This document shows, piece after piece, positions 43,995 through 52,684 of a stretch of 64,000 nt of DNA. Source of the stretch: JAYZDF01 sp036337945. GTDB lineage: Bacteria > Myxococcota > Kuafuiibacteriia > Kuafuiibacteriales > Kuafuiibacteriaceae. Where the stretch lies: NCBI GenBank assembly GCA_036337945.1, contig JAYZDF010000104.1, forward strand, positions 35,267-99,266. The letters run 5' to 3'. Within the stretch, counting starts at the first letter, position 1, and the number at the start of each line of letters is the position of its first letter. The notes beneath the pieces are model-generated. The model worked only from the letters and a program-made list of their open reading frames with translations, was not told the origin of the DNA and searched no databases. The position numbers and the translations under genes were made by a program.

Positions 43995-44867
43995 TCAGCG
44001 AGTTTCTAAAAAGGTCTGTAAATAGGCTTCAGAGAACCACGAATCCCAATCACGAGGGCCTTCAATAAAGCCGCGAACTCGACCATCGATAATCACATAC
44101 GTTTCGGGAAATCGAGTCGTTCCGTATTGACGGGCGATATCTCCTTCAGGGTCGAGAAGAACGGTAAAAGGTGCAGGTTCATTTCCAAAGAATTTACGGA
44201 CAGGGTCCCAAGATTCATCCGCGCTGACGAGTAGCATCTCGAACTTTTTATTCGACTGCAGTTTTGAATGAAGACTTCGAATCGACGGCATTTCTTCAAC
44301 ACAGGGCGGACACCAAGTGGCCCAAAAATTTAGAAATACAACTTTGTCTTGGAGATCTGTCAGCTTTAGTCGGCCGCCGGTCATCTTCTCAAGGTCAAAC
44401 TGGAGCGGCAAATTATCGCGTTCCTGAACACGAAGGAGTTTTCCGCTCAGAAGACGGCTTCCTTGTTTCGAGTCTTCAAAGCCTTGAAAAATAAAAAATC
44501 CAAAAGCACCAAAGACTGCAGCAAAAAACAGAGCTAACAGTGGTGTCGGCGGTACAAACACCTGCTCGTCTGTTTCAGCAACTTGGGCAGTTTCGGTGGT
44601 GCTATTCATCAATTCTGTGGCCTTCGCGATTTTTTTCGCAAACTGCGATTCAGTCATGCGGGCCTTAAATGCCTTTCTACCATTAATGAACATGACAGGA
44701 ATTTCTTGACCGTATTTTTGTTTCAAATCTTCATCAGTCTCGATGTCGACATATTCAATTTGCCACTGATCTTTTTCTGGCGCTCGGTTCACAATCTCCG
44801 ACATTTCGTCGCAGAGCGGACAATCTGATTTTGTATAGATCCGAATATTGATCGCTTGCTCAGTCAT
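43995..44867 (-). CDS. Glutaredoxin-TlpA fusion thiol oxidoreductase
   Basis: A 290-residue membrane-anchored fusion. Residues about 7-82 are a glutaredoxin-like fold with YTKSDCPLCDEMSEIV (CPLC) and an EIPVMFINGRKAF cis-Pro loop. A transmembrane helix follows (LLALFFAAVFGAFGFFIF, about 109-126), and then a TlpA/ResA thioredoxin domain (about 145-290) with FLNFWATWCPPCVEEMPSIR (CPPC). So a cytoplasmic CxxC domain is joined through the membrane to a periplasmic CxxC domain; electron relay between them is an inference. It is in the dnaJ-exbBD operon. Confidence 0.84.
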   Translation of the reverse strand: MTEQAINIRIYTKSDCPLCDEMSEIVNRAPEKDQWQIEYVDIETDEDLKQKYGQEIPVMFINGRKAFKARMTESQFAKKIAKATELMNSTTETAQVAETDEQVFVPPTPLLALFFAAVFGAFGFFIFQGFEDSKQGSRLLSGKLLRVQERDNLPLQFDLEKMTGGRLKLTDLQDKVVFLNFWATWCPPCVEEMPSIRSLHSKLQSNKKFEMLLVSADESWDPVRKFFGNEPAPFTVLLDPEGDIARQYGTTRFPETYVIIDGRVRGFIEGPRDWDSWFSEAYLQTFLETR

Positions 44868-44881
44868 AGTTATGTGCCCCG

Positions 44882-45337
44882 CTACGGCCCTTTTTTCGTG
44901 GCAATGGCTAGGTTGAGAAGCCCTGCTTTTCTCGCGGCCGTCATCACAGAAACAACTTTTTCATGAAAGACACGTTCATCTGCTTGAACCAAAATCAAGC
45001 GTTCGGGATTGGCCTTTGCTTCCTTTTCGAAAACATCAGCCAGTTCCTCTAACGTCAGTTCAGAACCCTTGTACACAAAGGCGCCGGTCTCAGGAATTGC
45101 TACAATAAACTGTTCTGTCCCCGCGCCAATCTCAGCATTTTCAGATCCGCTTGGAAGCTGAACTTTATAGCCAGAACCCTGCCCTTCTTCCAAGATCGCT
45201 GTGCTGGTTGCCATAAGAATGACCAGGAGTACTAAAAAGATATCGACGAGAGGCGTGACGTTGATATCGACGAAAGCACCCTGTTCGACGACCTCATCAT
45301 CTAATGAATTCTGTTCCCGGCCTCCAGCACCCGCCAT
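44882..45337 (-). CDS. exbD: ExbD/TolR family biopolymer transport protein
   Basis: A 151-residue protein with one N-terminal transmembrane helix, FVDINVTPLVDIFLVLLVILMATST, containing the conserved Asp of ExbD/TolR (PLVDIFLVLL), and a periplasmic alpha/beta domain (EQFIVAIPETGAFVYKGSEL). The ATG at 45337 follows the exbB stop at once (TAACATG), with AAAGGA eight bases upstream. The frame is open to 45442 but that would overlap exbB. With ExbB it forms a proton-driven energiser of the outer membrane. Confidence 0.9.
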   Translation of the reverse strand: MAGAGGREQNSLDDEVVEQGAFVDINVTPLVDIFLVLLVILMATSTAILEEGQGSGYKVQLPSGSENAEIGAGTEQFIVAIPETGAFVYKGSELTLEELADVFEKEAKANPERLILVQADERVFHEKVVSVMTAARKAGLLNLAIATKKGP

Positions 45338-45338
45338 G

Positions 45339-46046
45339 TTACGCGTCCTTTGGAGGCGTCTTTTCGGCGTCTTGGATCCTGGACTCATTCGAAGAAGCAG
45401 CTGAGCTGGTTTCTTGCTGGGTCGCGTGTTTTTCAGTCGCAATCGACAGCTGCTCGAGAAATTCGTCCACGACTAGGCGGATTTCTACGGTTGCTCGGTT
45501 CGAGCGAGCCTGCAAAAAGTTGTACAGGCAGACCGCGATTACGGCCACGAGAATACCGCCAGCTGTCGCCACCAAAGCTTCTGAGACACCTTGAGCCACA
45601 ACCGAAAAGCCGCCCGACCCTGCCGCAGCGATGTCTTTGAATGCGCGAATAATACCGATGACGGTTCCAAACAAGCCGATAAATGGAGATGTCGCACCGA
45701 TGGTACCTATGGCCCATAGCCATTGCTTTGTAGCCAGTCCTAGTCGTTGTCTTTCTCGTTCTGCAGCTCTACCGGGAGATTCGCCGGGCTGCGTTGCTTT
45801 GTTGAGCGCAGCGATAAAGACGTCAGCAATTGGAGACATGCTCCGTTCGCAGGCTGTCCTTACGGCCGGTAAATCACCGCGATACAAAAGCTTGCTGAGT
45901 TCTTGGCCCAAGTTTCGAGCATTTTCGACCAGACCCCAACTTGAATAGAGTTGAGCGAGTGCCAGCCCAAAACAAAGGATAGAGCCGCCCACGATACTCC
46001 ACAGGGCGACGGGGCCAAGCTGGAACGCTTGATCGAACTCAGACAT
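45339..46046 (-). CDS. exbB: ExbB/TolQ family proton channel protein
   Basis: A 235-residue membrane protein with the MotA/TolQ/ExbB channel core: AIGTIGATSPFIGLFGTVIGIIRAFKD and ALVATAGGILVAVIAVCLYN, the family's diagnostic sequence. Helices are near 15-35, 125-150 and 170-190. It partners ExbD, encoded right after. Its ATG overlaps the stop of the 89-residue membrane protein as TAATG. Confidence 0.92.
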   Translation of the reverse strand: MSEFDQAFQLGPVALWSIVGGSILCFGLALAQLYSSWGLVENARNLGQELSKLLYRGDLPAVRTACERSMSPIADVFIAALNKATQPGESPGRAAERERQRLGLATKQWLWAIGTIGATSPFIGLFGTVIGIIRAFKDIAAAGSGGFSVVAQGVSEALVATAGGILVAVIAVCLYNFLQARSNRATVEIRLVVDEFLEQLSIATEKHATQQETSSAASSNESRIQDAEKTPPKDA

Positions 46047-46315
46047 TATTCGGGACCCTCGTTGGATACTTCATTGGCACGCTGCATTTGCATTTTATAG
46101 GTCCAAGCACTCAATTTCCAAATTCCTTTGGTTACACTATACGCGAATGCGACGATCGCCAACTCGAGCATCGCTGTGCCGAGCGTCCCCAAATTCAAAC
46201 TTGGTACAGAATAATACCCAGCAAAACCGATGGATATTCCCGTCGCCAAGCCGCCGAAGTAAGCGAGCCGGCTTACGGAAGGATCATTGTCGTCTGTCGC
46301 GTGTCGTCGAGCCAT
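46046..46315 (-). CDS. Small two-helix membrane protein
   Basis: An 89-residue protein with two hydrophobic segments (YFGGLATGISIGFAGYYSV; AMLELAIVAFAYSVTKGIW) and a basic tail. No family is recognised. It overlaps both neighbours by one base as TAATG: its start with the dnaJ stop, and its stop with the exbB start. It is therefore clearly translated in the dnaJ-exb operon and may be an accessory subunit of the ExbBD complex. Confidence 0.75.
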   Translation of the reverse strand: MARRHATDDNDPSVSRLAYFGGLATGISIGFAGYYSVPSLNLGTLGTAMLELAIVAFAYSVTKGIWKLSAWTYKMQMQRANEVSNEGPE

Positions 46316-47502
46316 TAGTCCGTTTCAAGCGCATCGCGAATGCGGTCGAAGAGACCACCACCGCGCCTTCTCTGCCTAGTTTCCCGCTGTCTTTCGCCTG
46401 GGAAATTTATCTCTGCTTGATCGGGTAAGTGATCAGAGGCAAGTGCCTCTATCGCTTTGCGCTGATCTTTCGACAATTTCTTTGGCACCGAAATATTGAG
46501 ATGCACAACAATATCCCCAGCGGTGGCTCCGCCAAGTTTCGGCATGCCGTGACCTTTAATTCGAACGGTATCGCCAGGTTGCATACCCGCCGGAATCTCT
46601 AGATCAAGGTTTTCCTGGGAATCTATAGATAGGACTTGAGTTGTTCCTCCGAGACAAGCCAGAGGAAAACTAACCATCAATTCACAATGGGCGTCGGTTC
46701 CGTTGCGCAAGAATCGCTCGTGGTCTTTGACGTGAATAAAAACGTACAGGTCGCCGGGAGGACCACCATGTTCACCGGCATCTCCCTCGCCTTGGAGTCG
46801 GAGTCGTACGCCGGTGTCTACGCCGGCTGGGACACGCACGTCGAGTTTCTTCGTCTCCTCGACTCGACCAGTACCTTCACAAACTTCGCAGTGAGCCTTT
46901 GCGGTTTGCCCCTGACCACGACATGTCGGGCAGGTGCTGCTGATCATAAACCCGCCTCGACCGCTTACGACTTGACCACGACCACCACAGGTCGGGCAAG
47001 TGATGACCTCACCATCTTTCGCACCTGTTCCGTCGCAAGCTTTACAAGGATGAGTCCTGGGAACCTCAATTTGACGAGTGAGACCTACAAAAGCCTCTTC
47101 GAGAGTAATTTCGAGATCATACCGGATATCCGCACCCACTGTTGCGCGTGGGCCTCGCGCACCCCCGAAACCGAAACCGCCACCAAAACCACCGCCAAAT
47201 AGGTCGGAGAAGATATCCCCAAACTGAGAGAAAATATCTCCCATGTCCGCGGCACCACCGGCAAATCCACTGTTCTTTAGACCGTCGAATCCTCCACGAT
47301 CATACAGATGACGTTTATTCTCATCAGAGAGAACTTCATACGCTTCGGCCGCCTCTTTGAAACTCGCTTCCGCCTCATCATCGCCCGGATTACGGTCAGG
47401 GTGATACTTCATCGCCAACTTTCTGTAGGCCGATTTAATCTCTTTTGGGTCAGCTGTGCGACTGACGCCTAGAACTTCATAATAATCGCGCTTTTGCGAC
47501 AT
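46315..47502 (-). CDS. dnaJ: Chaperone protein DnaJ
   Basis: A 395-residue DnaJ of type I: J domain (RDYYEVLGVSRTADPKEIKS; AMKYHPDRNPGD with HPD), a Gly/Phe-rich stretch (FGGGFGGGFGFGGARGPRAT), four CxxCxGxG zinc motifs (CKACDGTG, CPTCGGRG, CPTCRGQG, CEVCEGTG) and a C-terminal substrate-binding region. It works with DnaK and GrpE. The ATG at 47502 gives the usual start (MSQKRDYYEVLG); the frame opens to 47523. It heads the operon with exbB and exbD rather than with dnaK. Confidence 0.95.
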   Translation of the reverse strand: MSQKRDYYEVLGVSRTADPKEIKSAYRKLAMKYHPDRNPGDDEAEASFKEAAEAYEVLSDENKRHLYDRGGFDGLKNSGFAGGAADMGDIFSQFGDIFSDLFGGGFGGGFGFGGARGPRATVGADIRYDLEITLEEAFVGLTRQIEVPRTHPCKACDGTGAKDGEVITCPTCGGRGQVVSGRGGFMISSTCPTCRGQGQTAKAHCEVCEGTGRVEETKKLDVRVPAGVDTGVRLRLQGEGDAGEHGGPPGDLYVFIHVKDHERFLRNGTDAHCELMVSFPLACLGGTTQVLSIDSQENLDLEIPAGMQPGDTVRIKGHGMPKLGGATAGDIVVHLNISVPKKLSKDQRKAIEALASDHLPDQAEINFPGERQRETRQRRRGGGLFDRIRDALETD

Positions 47503-47602
47503 ACCGGCCGTCATACTAGACACCGGCGTCGATCAGTCAATCATTCATATGAGTAATATGAGATGTTTGCACCTGGAAAACCGATCCGATACGAATAACA
47601 CG

Positions 47603-49303
47603 ATGAATTTATGGAAATTAGGGGTTCTTGCTCTAGTGGCATGCTTTCAAACCGCGTGTGCAACCAGCACGCCACCTAGTCATTCGACGAATGAGGACAT
47701 CACTGTCATGTACGGTGGAATCATCCATACTTTTGACGACCGAAAGCCCACCGTCGAGGCGATCAAAATCGTGAACGGTCGAATCGCAGAGAGAGGCACA
47801 AACGCTCAGATACTCGCAAAAACCCCGAAAAAGCAGGCCCGTTTGGTCAATTTGAAGGGGGCAAGTGTTGTTCCCGGGCTGACCGACGCACATATGCACC
47901 TCTTCGGTTTAGGGAAAGCCAGTTTTTATTTAAATCTGATGGGGACTGAGTCCGTAACTGAAATCCAGGCGAAAGTCGCACAAGCCACCAAAAGCAGACC
48001 CAAAGGCGAATGGATACTAGGTCGGGGATGGGACCAAAATGACTGGAGGACTGGCGGAGAATTTCCGAGCGCTCAAGACCTGGACGCCGTAAGCCCGGAT
48101 CATCCCGTCGTCCTCACACGAGTCGACGGTCACGCCATTTGGGTCAATTCCAAAGCCTTGGAAGCGGCGGCGGTGAACGAACAAACCCAAGACGTAGAGG
48201 GCGGTACAATCCTCCGAAACGCGAAAAAACCGACAGGAGTCTTCGTCGACAACGCAATGCCACTTGTTCGTAAACACATCCCTTCAATGACCGCCGCACA
48301 ACAAAAAGAAGCTGTTCTTCTCGCTCAACAAAAATGCCTTCAAAGCGGCCTCACTGCGGTACACGATATGGGAATCGGCCCGGAACAATTAGATATACTT
48401 TCTGAACTTGAAAAGAGTGGGCAACTCAAGTTGCGCGTCTACGCAATGCTCAACGGTTCGCTGGATAATCTAGAGCCACTGATGAAAGAGAGACGCCGTA
48501 TTCCCGCAAATCATCGAGAGTTACTTACTATTCGAGGCGTAAAATTTTTCGTAGATGGTGCTTTGGGCTCTCGTGGCGCTGCACTTTTCGAACCCTATTC
48601 CGATTCTCCACAAGAAAAAGGCCTGATTCTCACTCCCGTTGATGATTTAGAAAAAAAGGTAAGACTCACCAAGAAACACGGGTTTCAACCAGCAATTCAC
48701 GCGATTGGCGACCGAGGCAATCACGAAGTTATCAACATATACGAAAGAGTATTCGGTAAAGAAGGGACAACTCATCGTCCAAGACTCGAGCATGCGCAAG
48801 TGCTGAAGCTTGATGACATTCCACGGTTGGGAAAGCTTGGCATCATAGCATCAATGCAACCTACACACGCGACCAGCGATATGCCGTGGGCAGAGAAAAG
48901 GCTTGGACCTGATCGAATCAAAGGGGCTTATGCTTGGCGCTCACTCATGACGTCTAATGCAACGATTGCAGCCGGAAGCGATGCGCCGGTAGAAAGTATT
49001 GAACCACTACTTGGCCTTTACGCATCGGTCACTCGGCAGGACGTTCACGGGAAGCCCGAGGCTGGATGGTTTTCAGAGCAAAACATGACGATGACTGAGG
49101 CCTTTACCGCGTTCGGAAAAAATGCCGCTTGGGCAAGCTTTCGAGAACACGAGCTAGGCGTCATCAAAGAGGGCTATATTGCCGACCTAACGGTATTAGA
49201 CAAAAATATCGAAAGCGTAGATGGAAGCCACCTCCTGCAAGCCAAAATTCTTATGACCGTGGTTAGTGGTGAAATTGTCTACCAGGCGTCAAATACGAAC
49301 TAA
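47603..49303 (+). CDS. YtcJ-like amidohydrolase lipoprotein
   Basis: A 566-residue exported amidohydrolase. MNLWKLGVLALVACFQTACA has an FQTAC lipobox. The enzyme has the amidohydrolase 3 metal motif VVPGLTDAHMHLFGLG (HxH), the YtcJ-like IWVNSKAL and RLEHAQVL (metal His), and IAAGSDAPVE (Asp). The substrate is unknown. The ATG at 47603 gives the signal directly; the frame is open to 47549. It diverges from dnaJ, with about 100 bases between the starts, and ends 40 bases from the convergent queE. Confidence 0.87.
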   Translation: MNLWKLGVLALVACFQTACATSTPPSHSTNEDITVMYGGIIHTFDDRKPTVEAIKIVNGRIAERGTNAQILAKTPKKQARLVNLKGASVVPGLTDAHMHLFGLGKASFYLNLMGTESVTEIQAKVAQATKSRPKGEWILGRGWDQNDWRTGGEFPSAQDLDAVSPDHPVVLTRVDGHAIWVNSKALEAAAVNEQTQDVEGGTILRNAKKPTGVFVDNAMPLVRKHIPSMTAAQQKEAVLLAQQKCLQSGLTAVHDMGIGPEQLDILSELEKSGQLKLRVYAMLNGSLDNLEPLMKERRRIPANHRELLTIRGVKFFVDGALGSRGAALFEPYSDSPQEKGLILTPVDDLEKKVRLTKKHGFQPAIHAIGDRGNHEVINIYERVFGKEGTTHRPRLEHAQVLKLDDIPRLGKLGIIASMQPTHATSDMPWAEKRLGPDRIKGAYAWRSLMTSNATIAAGSDAPVESIEPLLGLYASVTRQDVHGKPEAGWFSEQNMTMTEAFTAFGKNAAWASFREHELGVIKEGYIADLTVLDKNIESVDGSHLLQAKILMTVVSGEIVYQASNTN

Positions 49304-49343
49304 AAAGACGGCAAGCGCTGTGAGCGGCCAAAACCGAGCATAA

Positions 49344-50024
49344 TTATACGCCTTGTTTTTCGCCCCAAATTTGCTTGTGCAATTGGAGGTTCAAGCGAAT
49401 AGGCATTCCTGACTCGAGTATCCAAGCAGCCAGGGTTTCGTAGTCTAATTTTTCATAGACGGGTGAAAACATGACAGGGACTCGTTCAAGGAGATTGTGT
49501 TTTTGAACCACGTCGATAGCCCAACTGAAGTCGGTTTGGTCTTGAATGACAATTTTTACTTCGTCTCCATCTCGTAAAGCATCGATATTCTCCCATCGAT
49601 TCGCGTCGCATTCGAGGCTTCCGGGAGCCTTGAGATCCATGATGCGCATGACACCTTCAGGCATAATGTCGATGTCACGCTCTCCACTCGTTTCGCAGAG
49701 CACAGTATAGCCTGCATCCAATAGGCGCTGAGCGAGGGTCTTCGACGCTTTCTGTAAAAGCGGTTCTCCACCAGTGATTTCGACGAGATCACAAGGAAAC
49801 TTGCGAACCTGACTGATAACCTCTTCCACCGACATCGTCTCGCCACCTGTGAAGCTGTACTCCGTATCACACCAAGAACATCGAAGATTGCACCCCATTA
49901 AGCGAACAAAGATACAGGGGCGACCTTGGTGCGTGGATTCACCCTGGATCGAAAAAAAGATCTCTGTGATCCGGAGACGATTGGGTTGCGCGCCGTGGGC
50001 AACAGGTAGCCGGGCATTCGACAT
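49344..50024 (-). CDS. queE: 7-carboxy-7-deazaguanine synthase QueE
   Basis: A 226-residue radical SAM enzyme: ITEIFFSIQGESTHQGRPCI, then the cluster motif CNLRCSWCDTEYS (C45, C49, C52), EITGGEPLLQ (SAM-binding GGE), and LETSG-like CETSGERDI. QueE turns 6-carboxytetrahydropterin into 7-carboxy-7-deazaguanine for queuosine and related bases. Other que genes are not in the window. It is convergent with the amidohydrolase gene. Confidence 0.94.
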   Translation of the reverse strand: MSNARLPVAHGAQPNRLRITEIFFSIQGESTHQGRPCIFVRLMGCNLRCSWCDTEYSFTGGETMSVEEVISQVRKFPCDLVEITGGEPLLQKASKTLAQRLLDAGYTVLCETSGERDIDIMPEGVMRIMDLKAPGSLECDANRWENIDALRDGDEVKIVIQDQTDFSWAIDVVQKHNLLERVPVMFSPVYEKLDYETLAAWILESGMPIRLNLQLHKQIWGEKQGV

Positions 50025-50094
50025 GAGAGTTATCTTGCGTCCAAATGTTCTGGGGAATCAAGTAAGAACGAAATTTCATCGCTCATACGTGTAT

Positions 50095-50637
50095 TCAGCG
50101 TCGAGCCACGAATACATAACCAGACTGACCAAGCTCACCCCGCACGGTTTCATCGTCAAAGCCACCGGTCAAGGGTTTCCAGGTGGCAGATAAGTCCGGT
50201 GACCAGTATACGACGAGATCGCCACCGCTGAGGCCCCAACTCGGATCAACTCGAAATTCAATCGTTGCTGGTGCCTGGAACAACAGTCGATCGGGTTCGA
50301 TCAAAAATACACTGGATAATGGCGACCATGAATTCCCAACGGATCCGCGACCCACACTGGTAAATGTAATGAGTTCGCTAGTCGTCAGGGCGAGCGGTGG
50401 AATCAATAAAATCGCTTCGTTTGAAAGAGCAACCTCACAACCTTCAGGACCACAGTTACTCGTCGTTAGGCTCTCATTAGCTGGAATACAAATTCCGCTT
50501 TGACACACAAACGACGGCAAACATTGACCACTCATATCGCAAGGCGGTCCCTTTACTTCTTCGGTATCGCAGGCTGCTAGAACGAAAAGTAAGCCAATGA
50601 CAGAGACTTTGTTTAGAACGTACCAACCTCGAACCAT
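50095..50637 (-). CDS. Small lipoprotein of unknown function
   Basis: A 180-residue lipoprotein: MVRGWYVLNKVSVIGLLFVL, lipobox LAACDTE, then a Cys-rich segment (GPPCDMSGQCLPSFVCQSGI, NCGPEGCEV) and a beta-rich C-terminal part with WSPLSSVFLIEPDRLLFQAP. The Cys-rich start is like the short myxobacterial Cys modules. GGGGA lies six bases before the ATG at 50637. The divergent kinase begins 20 bases away. Function unknown. Confidence 0.75.
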   Translation of the reverse strand: MVRGWYVLNKVSVIGLLFVLAACDTEEVKGPPCDMSGQCLPSFVCQSGICIPANESLTTSNCGPEGCEVALSNEAILLIPPLALTTSELITFTSVGRGSVGNSWSPLSSVFLIEPDRLLFQAPATIEFRVDPSWGLSGGDLVVYWSPDLSATWKPLTGGFDDETVRGELGQSGYVFVARR

Positions 50638-50657
50638 AAAAGTCCCCACCCGGGACA

Positions 50658-52682
50658 GTGATAGACAAATTCCCACTCAGCCTCAAGCTATGTTACACAG
50701 AAGATGCTGTGACAGTTGGACGGAAGAGCTGCCCAAAATGTGGAGGTGTTTACCCGTCAAACGCTGAGTTTTGTGCACTCGATGGAGAACGTCTCCGAAG
50801 CGGTGATGAAGATATTCTCATCGGACGAACCATCGGACGATACGAGATCGTCAACCAGGTTGGACAAGGCGGAATGGCTAGACTGTACCGCGCTAAGCAC
50901 AAGTTCCTACCTCAGGAATTTGCCATAAAATTCCTCTTCGGTGAGTTCGCCGCAAACCCACAAATCGTAACGAGATTTCAGCGTGAGGCTCAGGCGGTCA
51001 GTAAAATTAAACACCCAAACATCGTACAAACTGTCGATTTTGGACAAACGGACGAGGGCCTCCCTTTCATGGTGATGGAGTTCATCGAAGGCGCTTCTCT
51101 CTCCCAGTATATTGCTGCGCATCATCCCCTTCCTCTCACTGTCATTGCGGATCTCGCAAAACAGCTCTCATCCGGGCTTCATGCAGCCCATGATGAAGGC
51201 TTTGTTCATCGTGACCTAAAGCCAGGCAACGTCATGATTTCAGAGAGACCAGAGGGCTTGCATGCAACGATCTTGGATTTCGGCCTGGTACACCTCAAAG
51301 AGCAGCCCGATGAAGACGTAAACAAACTCACCCGCTCGGGGCAAATTCTTGGCACTCCGGCCTACATGTCGCCCGAGCAAATTGACGGGACGGGCGTGTC
51401 AGCAAAGACGGATTTATACGCATTAGGTATCGTCATTCACGAATTGATCACCGGACGGGCGCCCTTTAGTGGCTCAATGTCTTCTGTGATGAATCAACAT
51501 CTCTTTGAGTCAGCTCCGGAGCTCCCGAAAGCAGGAGGGCTCGAAAGCATCGCTTTACAACTCTTGCAAAAGCATCCCGACGATCGTCCTGCCGATGCAC
51601 AGACTGTTTACACGCTTATTGACCAACTCATTCAGTCTAAATCCCTAGAGAATGCAGAGAAAGAGGAGCGCGCGTCAGCACGAACTACTCCCGGGAAGGT
51701 ACAAGAGACGACGCACCGAGGACGACCTGAAACATCGGAAACACAGTTCGACCTTCCTTCTGTTTCAGAACCCGTAAACTCTAGACTTTTTCCCATCCTC
51801 GTCTTGGTCTTGATCTGTGGAGCGCTAGTAGCCGGGCTGCTAAGTTCTCAACAAAGAGATAATCCAACCCCAGTTGCTATAGCGCCCGAGGCCTCTCCAC
51901 CGGTGGCAGTCATTCGACCGAAAGAGGATTTGAAACCAAAAACTGAAACAGATGCTCTCTCAAAGAGAAACCGGAAGCGGCCCTCGCCCAAAAAGACGAA
52001 ACGTCAGAATTCGCCAAAAGTAAGACCAGAAAATCCAAAAGTTCCGTCGACACCAGAATCCAGCGCGCCGGTAAACACAGAACCAAAAACCAATCGTCCG
52101 ACTGCTAAAGAAGAAGCAGACGATACAAGTAATTCACTAAAACCTAGCGGCGTACCGGAAAGCACTGACGAACCCAAAAAAGAACCAGAAACAAAGATCA
52201 CGGAATCTAAAGAGGCGACGGACACGACGATTGAAGTTGAAGTGGAAATAGAAGCATCACCGTCTCCAGCAAAGAAAAAAGCCAACTCGCTTGGTTCAAT
52301 GGCAAAAGATTTTAAGAATAAATCAAAAAACCAAAAACGTGACCCAGAATGGATGAAGAAACGCTTGGCGGAACTGGAACAAAGCTCGGGGGCCAACACG
52401 AGAAACGCGGACCGCAAGCAAGCAGACGATTACAAAAAGAGCGCAATCGACGCGATTGGACAGAAGAGACTTGTACGAGCCGAAATAGAATTAGGATTTT
52501 GCCTCGAACTCGTTCCCAAGCATAGTGACTGCAACAAGCTTATGGGTATCGTTCGCGAGGAAAAAGGCGATAAAAAAGGTGCGCTCAAGTACTATCGCCG
52601 ATACCTCTCCGTTACACCGAAAGCTCCTGACCGTGCCTTTATCGAAGAAAAAATGGCTAAAATTGAACGGGAAAAAAACTAA
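50658..52682 (+). CDS. Zinc-ribbon, membrane-anchored Ser/Thr kinase with TPR-like C-terminus
   Basis: A 674-residue kinase. An N-terminal zinc ribbon (SCPKCGGVYPSNAEFCALDG, about 24-44) is followed by a Hanks kinase domain (about 58-325): VGQGGMARLYRA, FAIKFL, HRDLKPGNVMI, LDFGLVHL, MSPEQ. A single transmembrane helix (LFPILVLVLICGALVAGLLS, about 374-393) leads into a long acidic, Pro/Lys/Glu-rich stalk outside (about 400-560) and a helical TPR-like end (about 590-670, KQADDYKKSAIDAIGQKRLV). GTG at 50658 is the longest start; GTG at 50709, just before the ribbon, is an alternative giving a 657-residue protein. It diverges from the lipoprotein at 50637. Confidence 0.88.
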   Translation: MIDKFPLSLKLCYTEDAVTVGRKSCPKCGGVYPSNAEFCALDGERLRSGDEDILIGRTIGRYEIVNQVGQGGMARLYRAKHKFLPQEFAIKFLFGEFAANPQIVTRFQREAQAVSKIKHPNIVQTVDFGQTDEGLPFMVMEFIEGASLSQYIAAHHPLPLTVIADLAKQLSSGLHAAHDEGFVHRDLKPGNVMISERPEGLHATILDFGLVHLKEQPDEDVNKLTRSGQILGTPAYMSPEQIDGTGVSAKTDLYALGIVIHELITGRAPFSGSMSSVMNQHLFESAPELPKAGGLESIALQLLQKHPDDRPADAQTVYTLIDQLIQSKSLENAEKEERASARTTPGKVQETTHRGRPETSETQFDLPSVSEPVNSRLFPILVLVLICGALVAGLLSSQQRDNPTPVAIAPEASPPVAVIRPKEDLKPKTETDALSKRNRKRPSPKKTKRQNSPKVRPENPKVPSTPESSAPVNTEPKTNRPTAKEEADDTSNSLKPSGVPESTDEPKKEPETKITESKEATDTTIEVEVEIEASPSPAKKKANSLGSMAKDFKNKSKNQKRDPEWMKKRLAELEQSSGANTRNADRKQADDYKKSAIDAIGQKRLVRAEIELGFCLELVPKHSDCNKLMGIVREEKGDKKGALKYYRRYLSVTPKAPDRAFIEEKMAKIEREKN

Positions 52683-52684
52683 TA

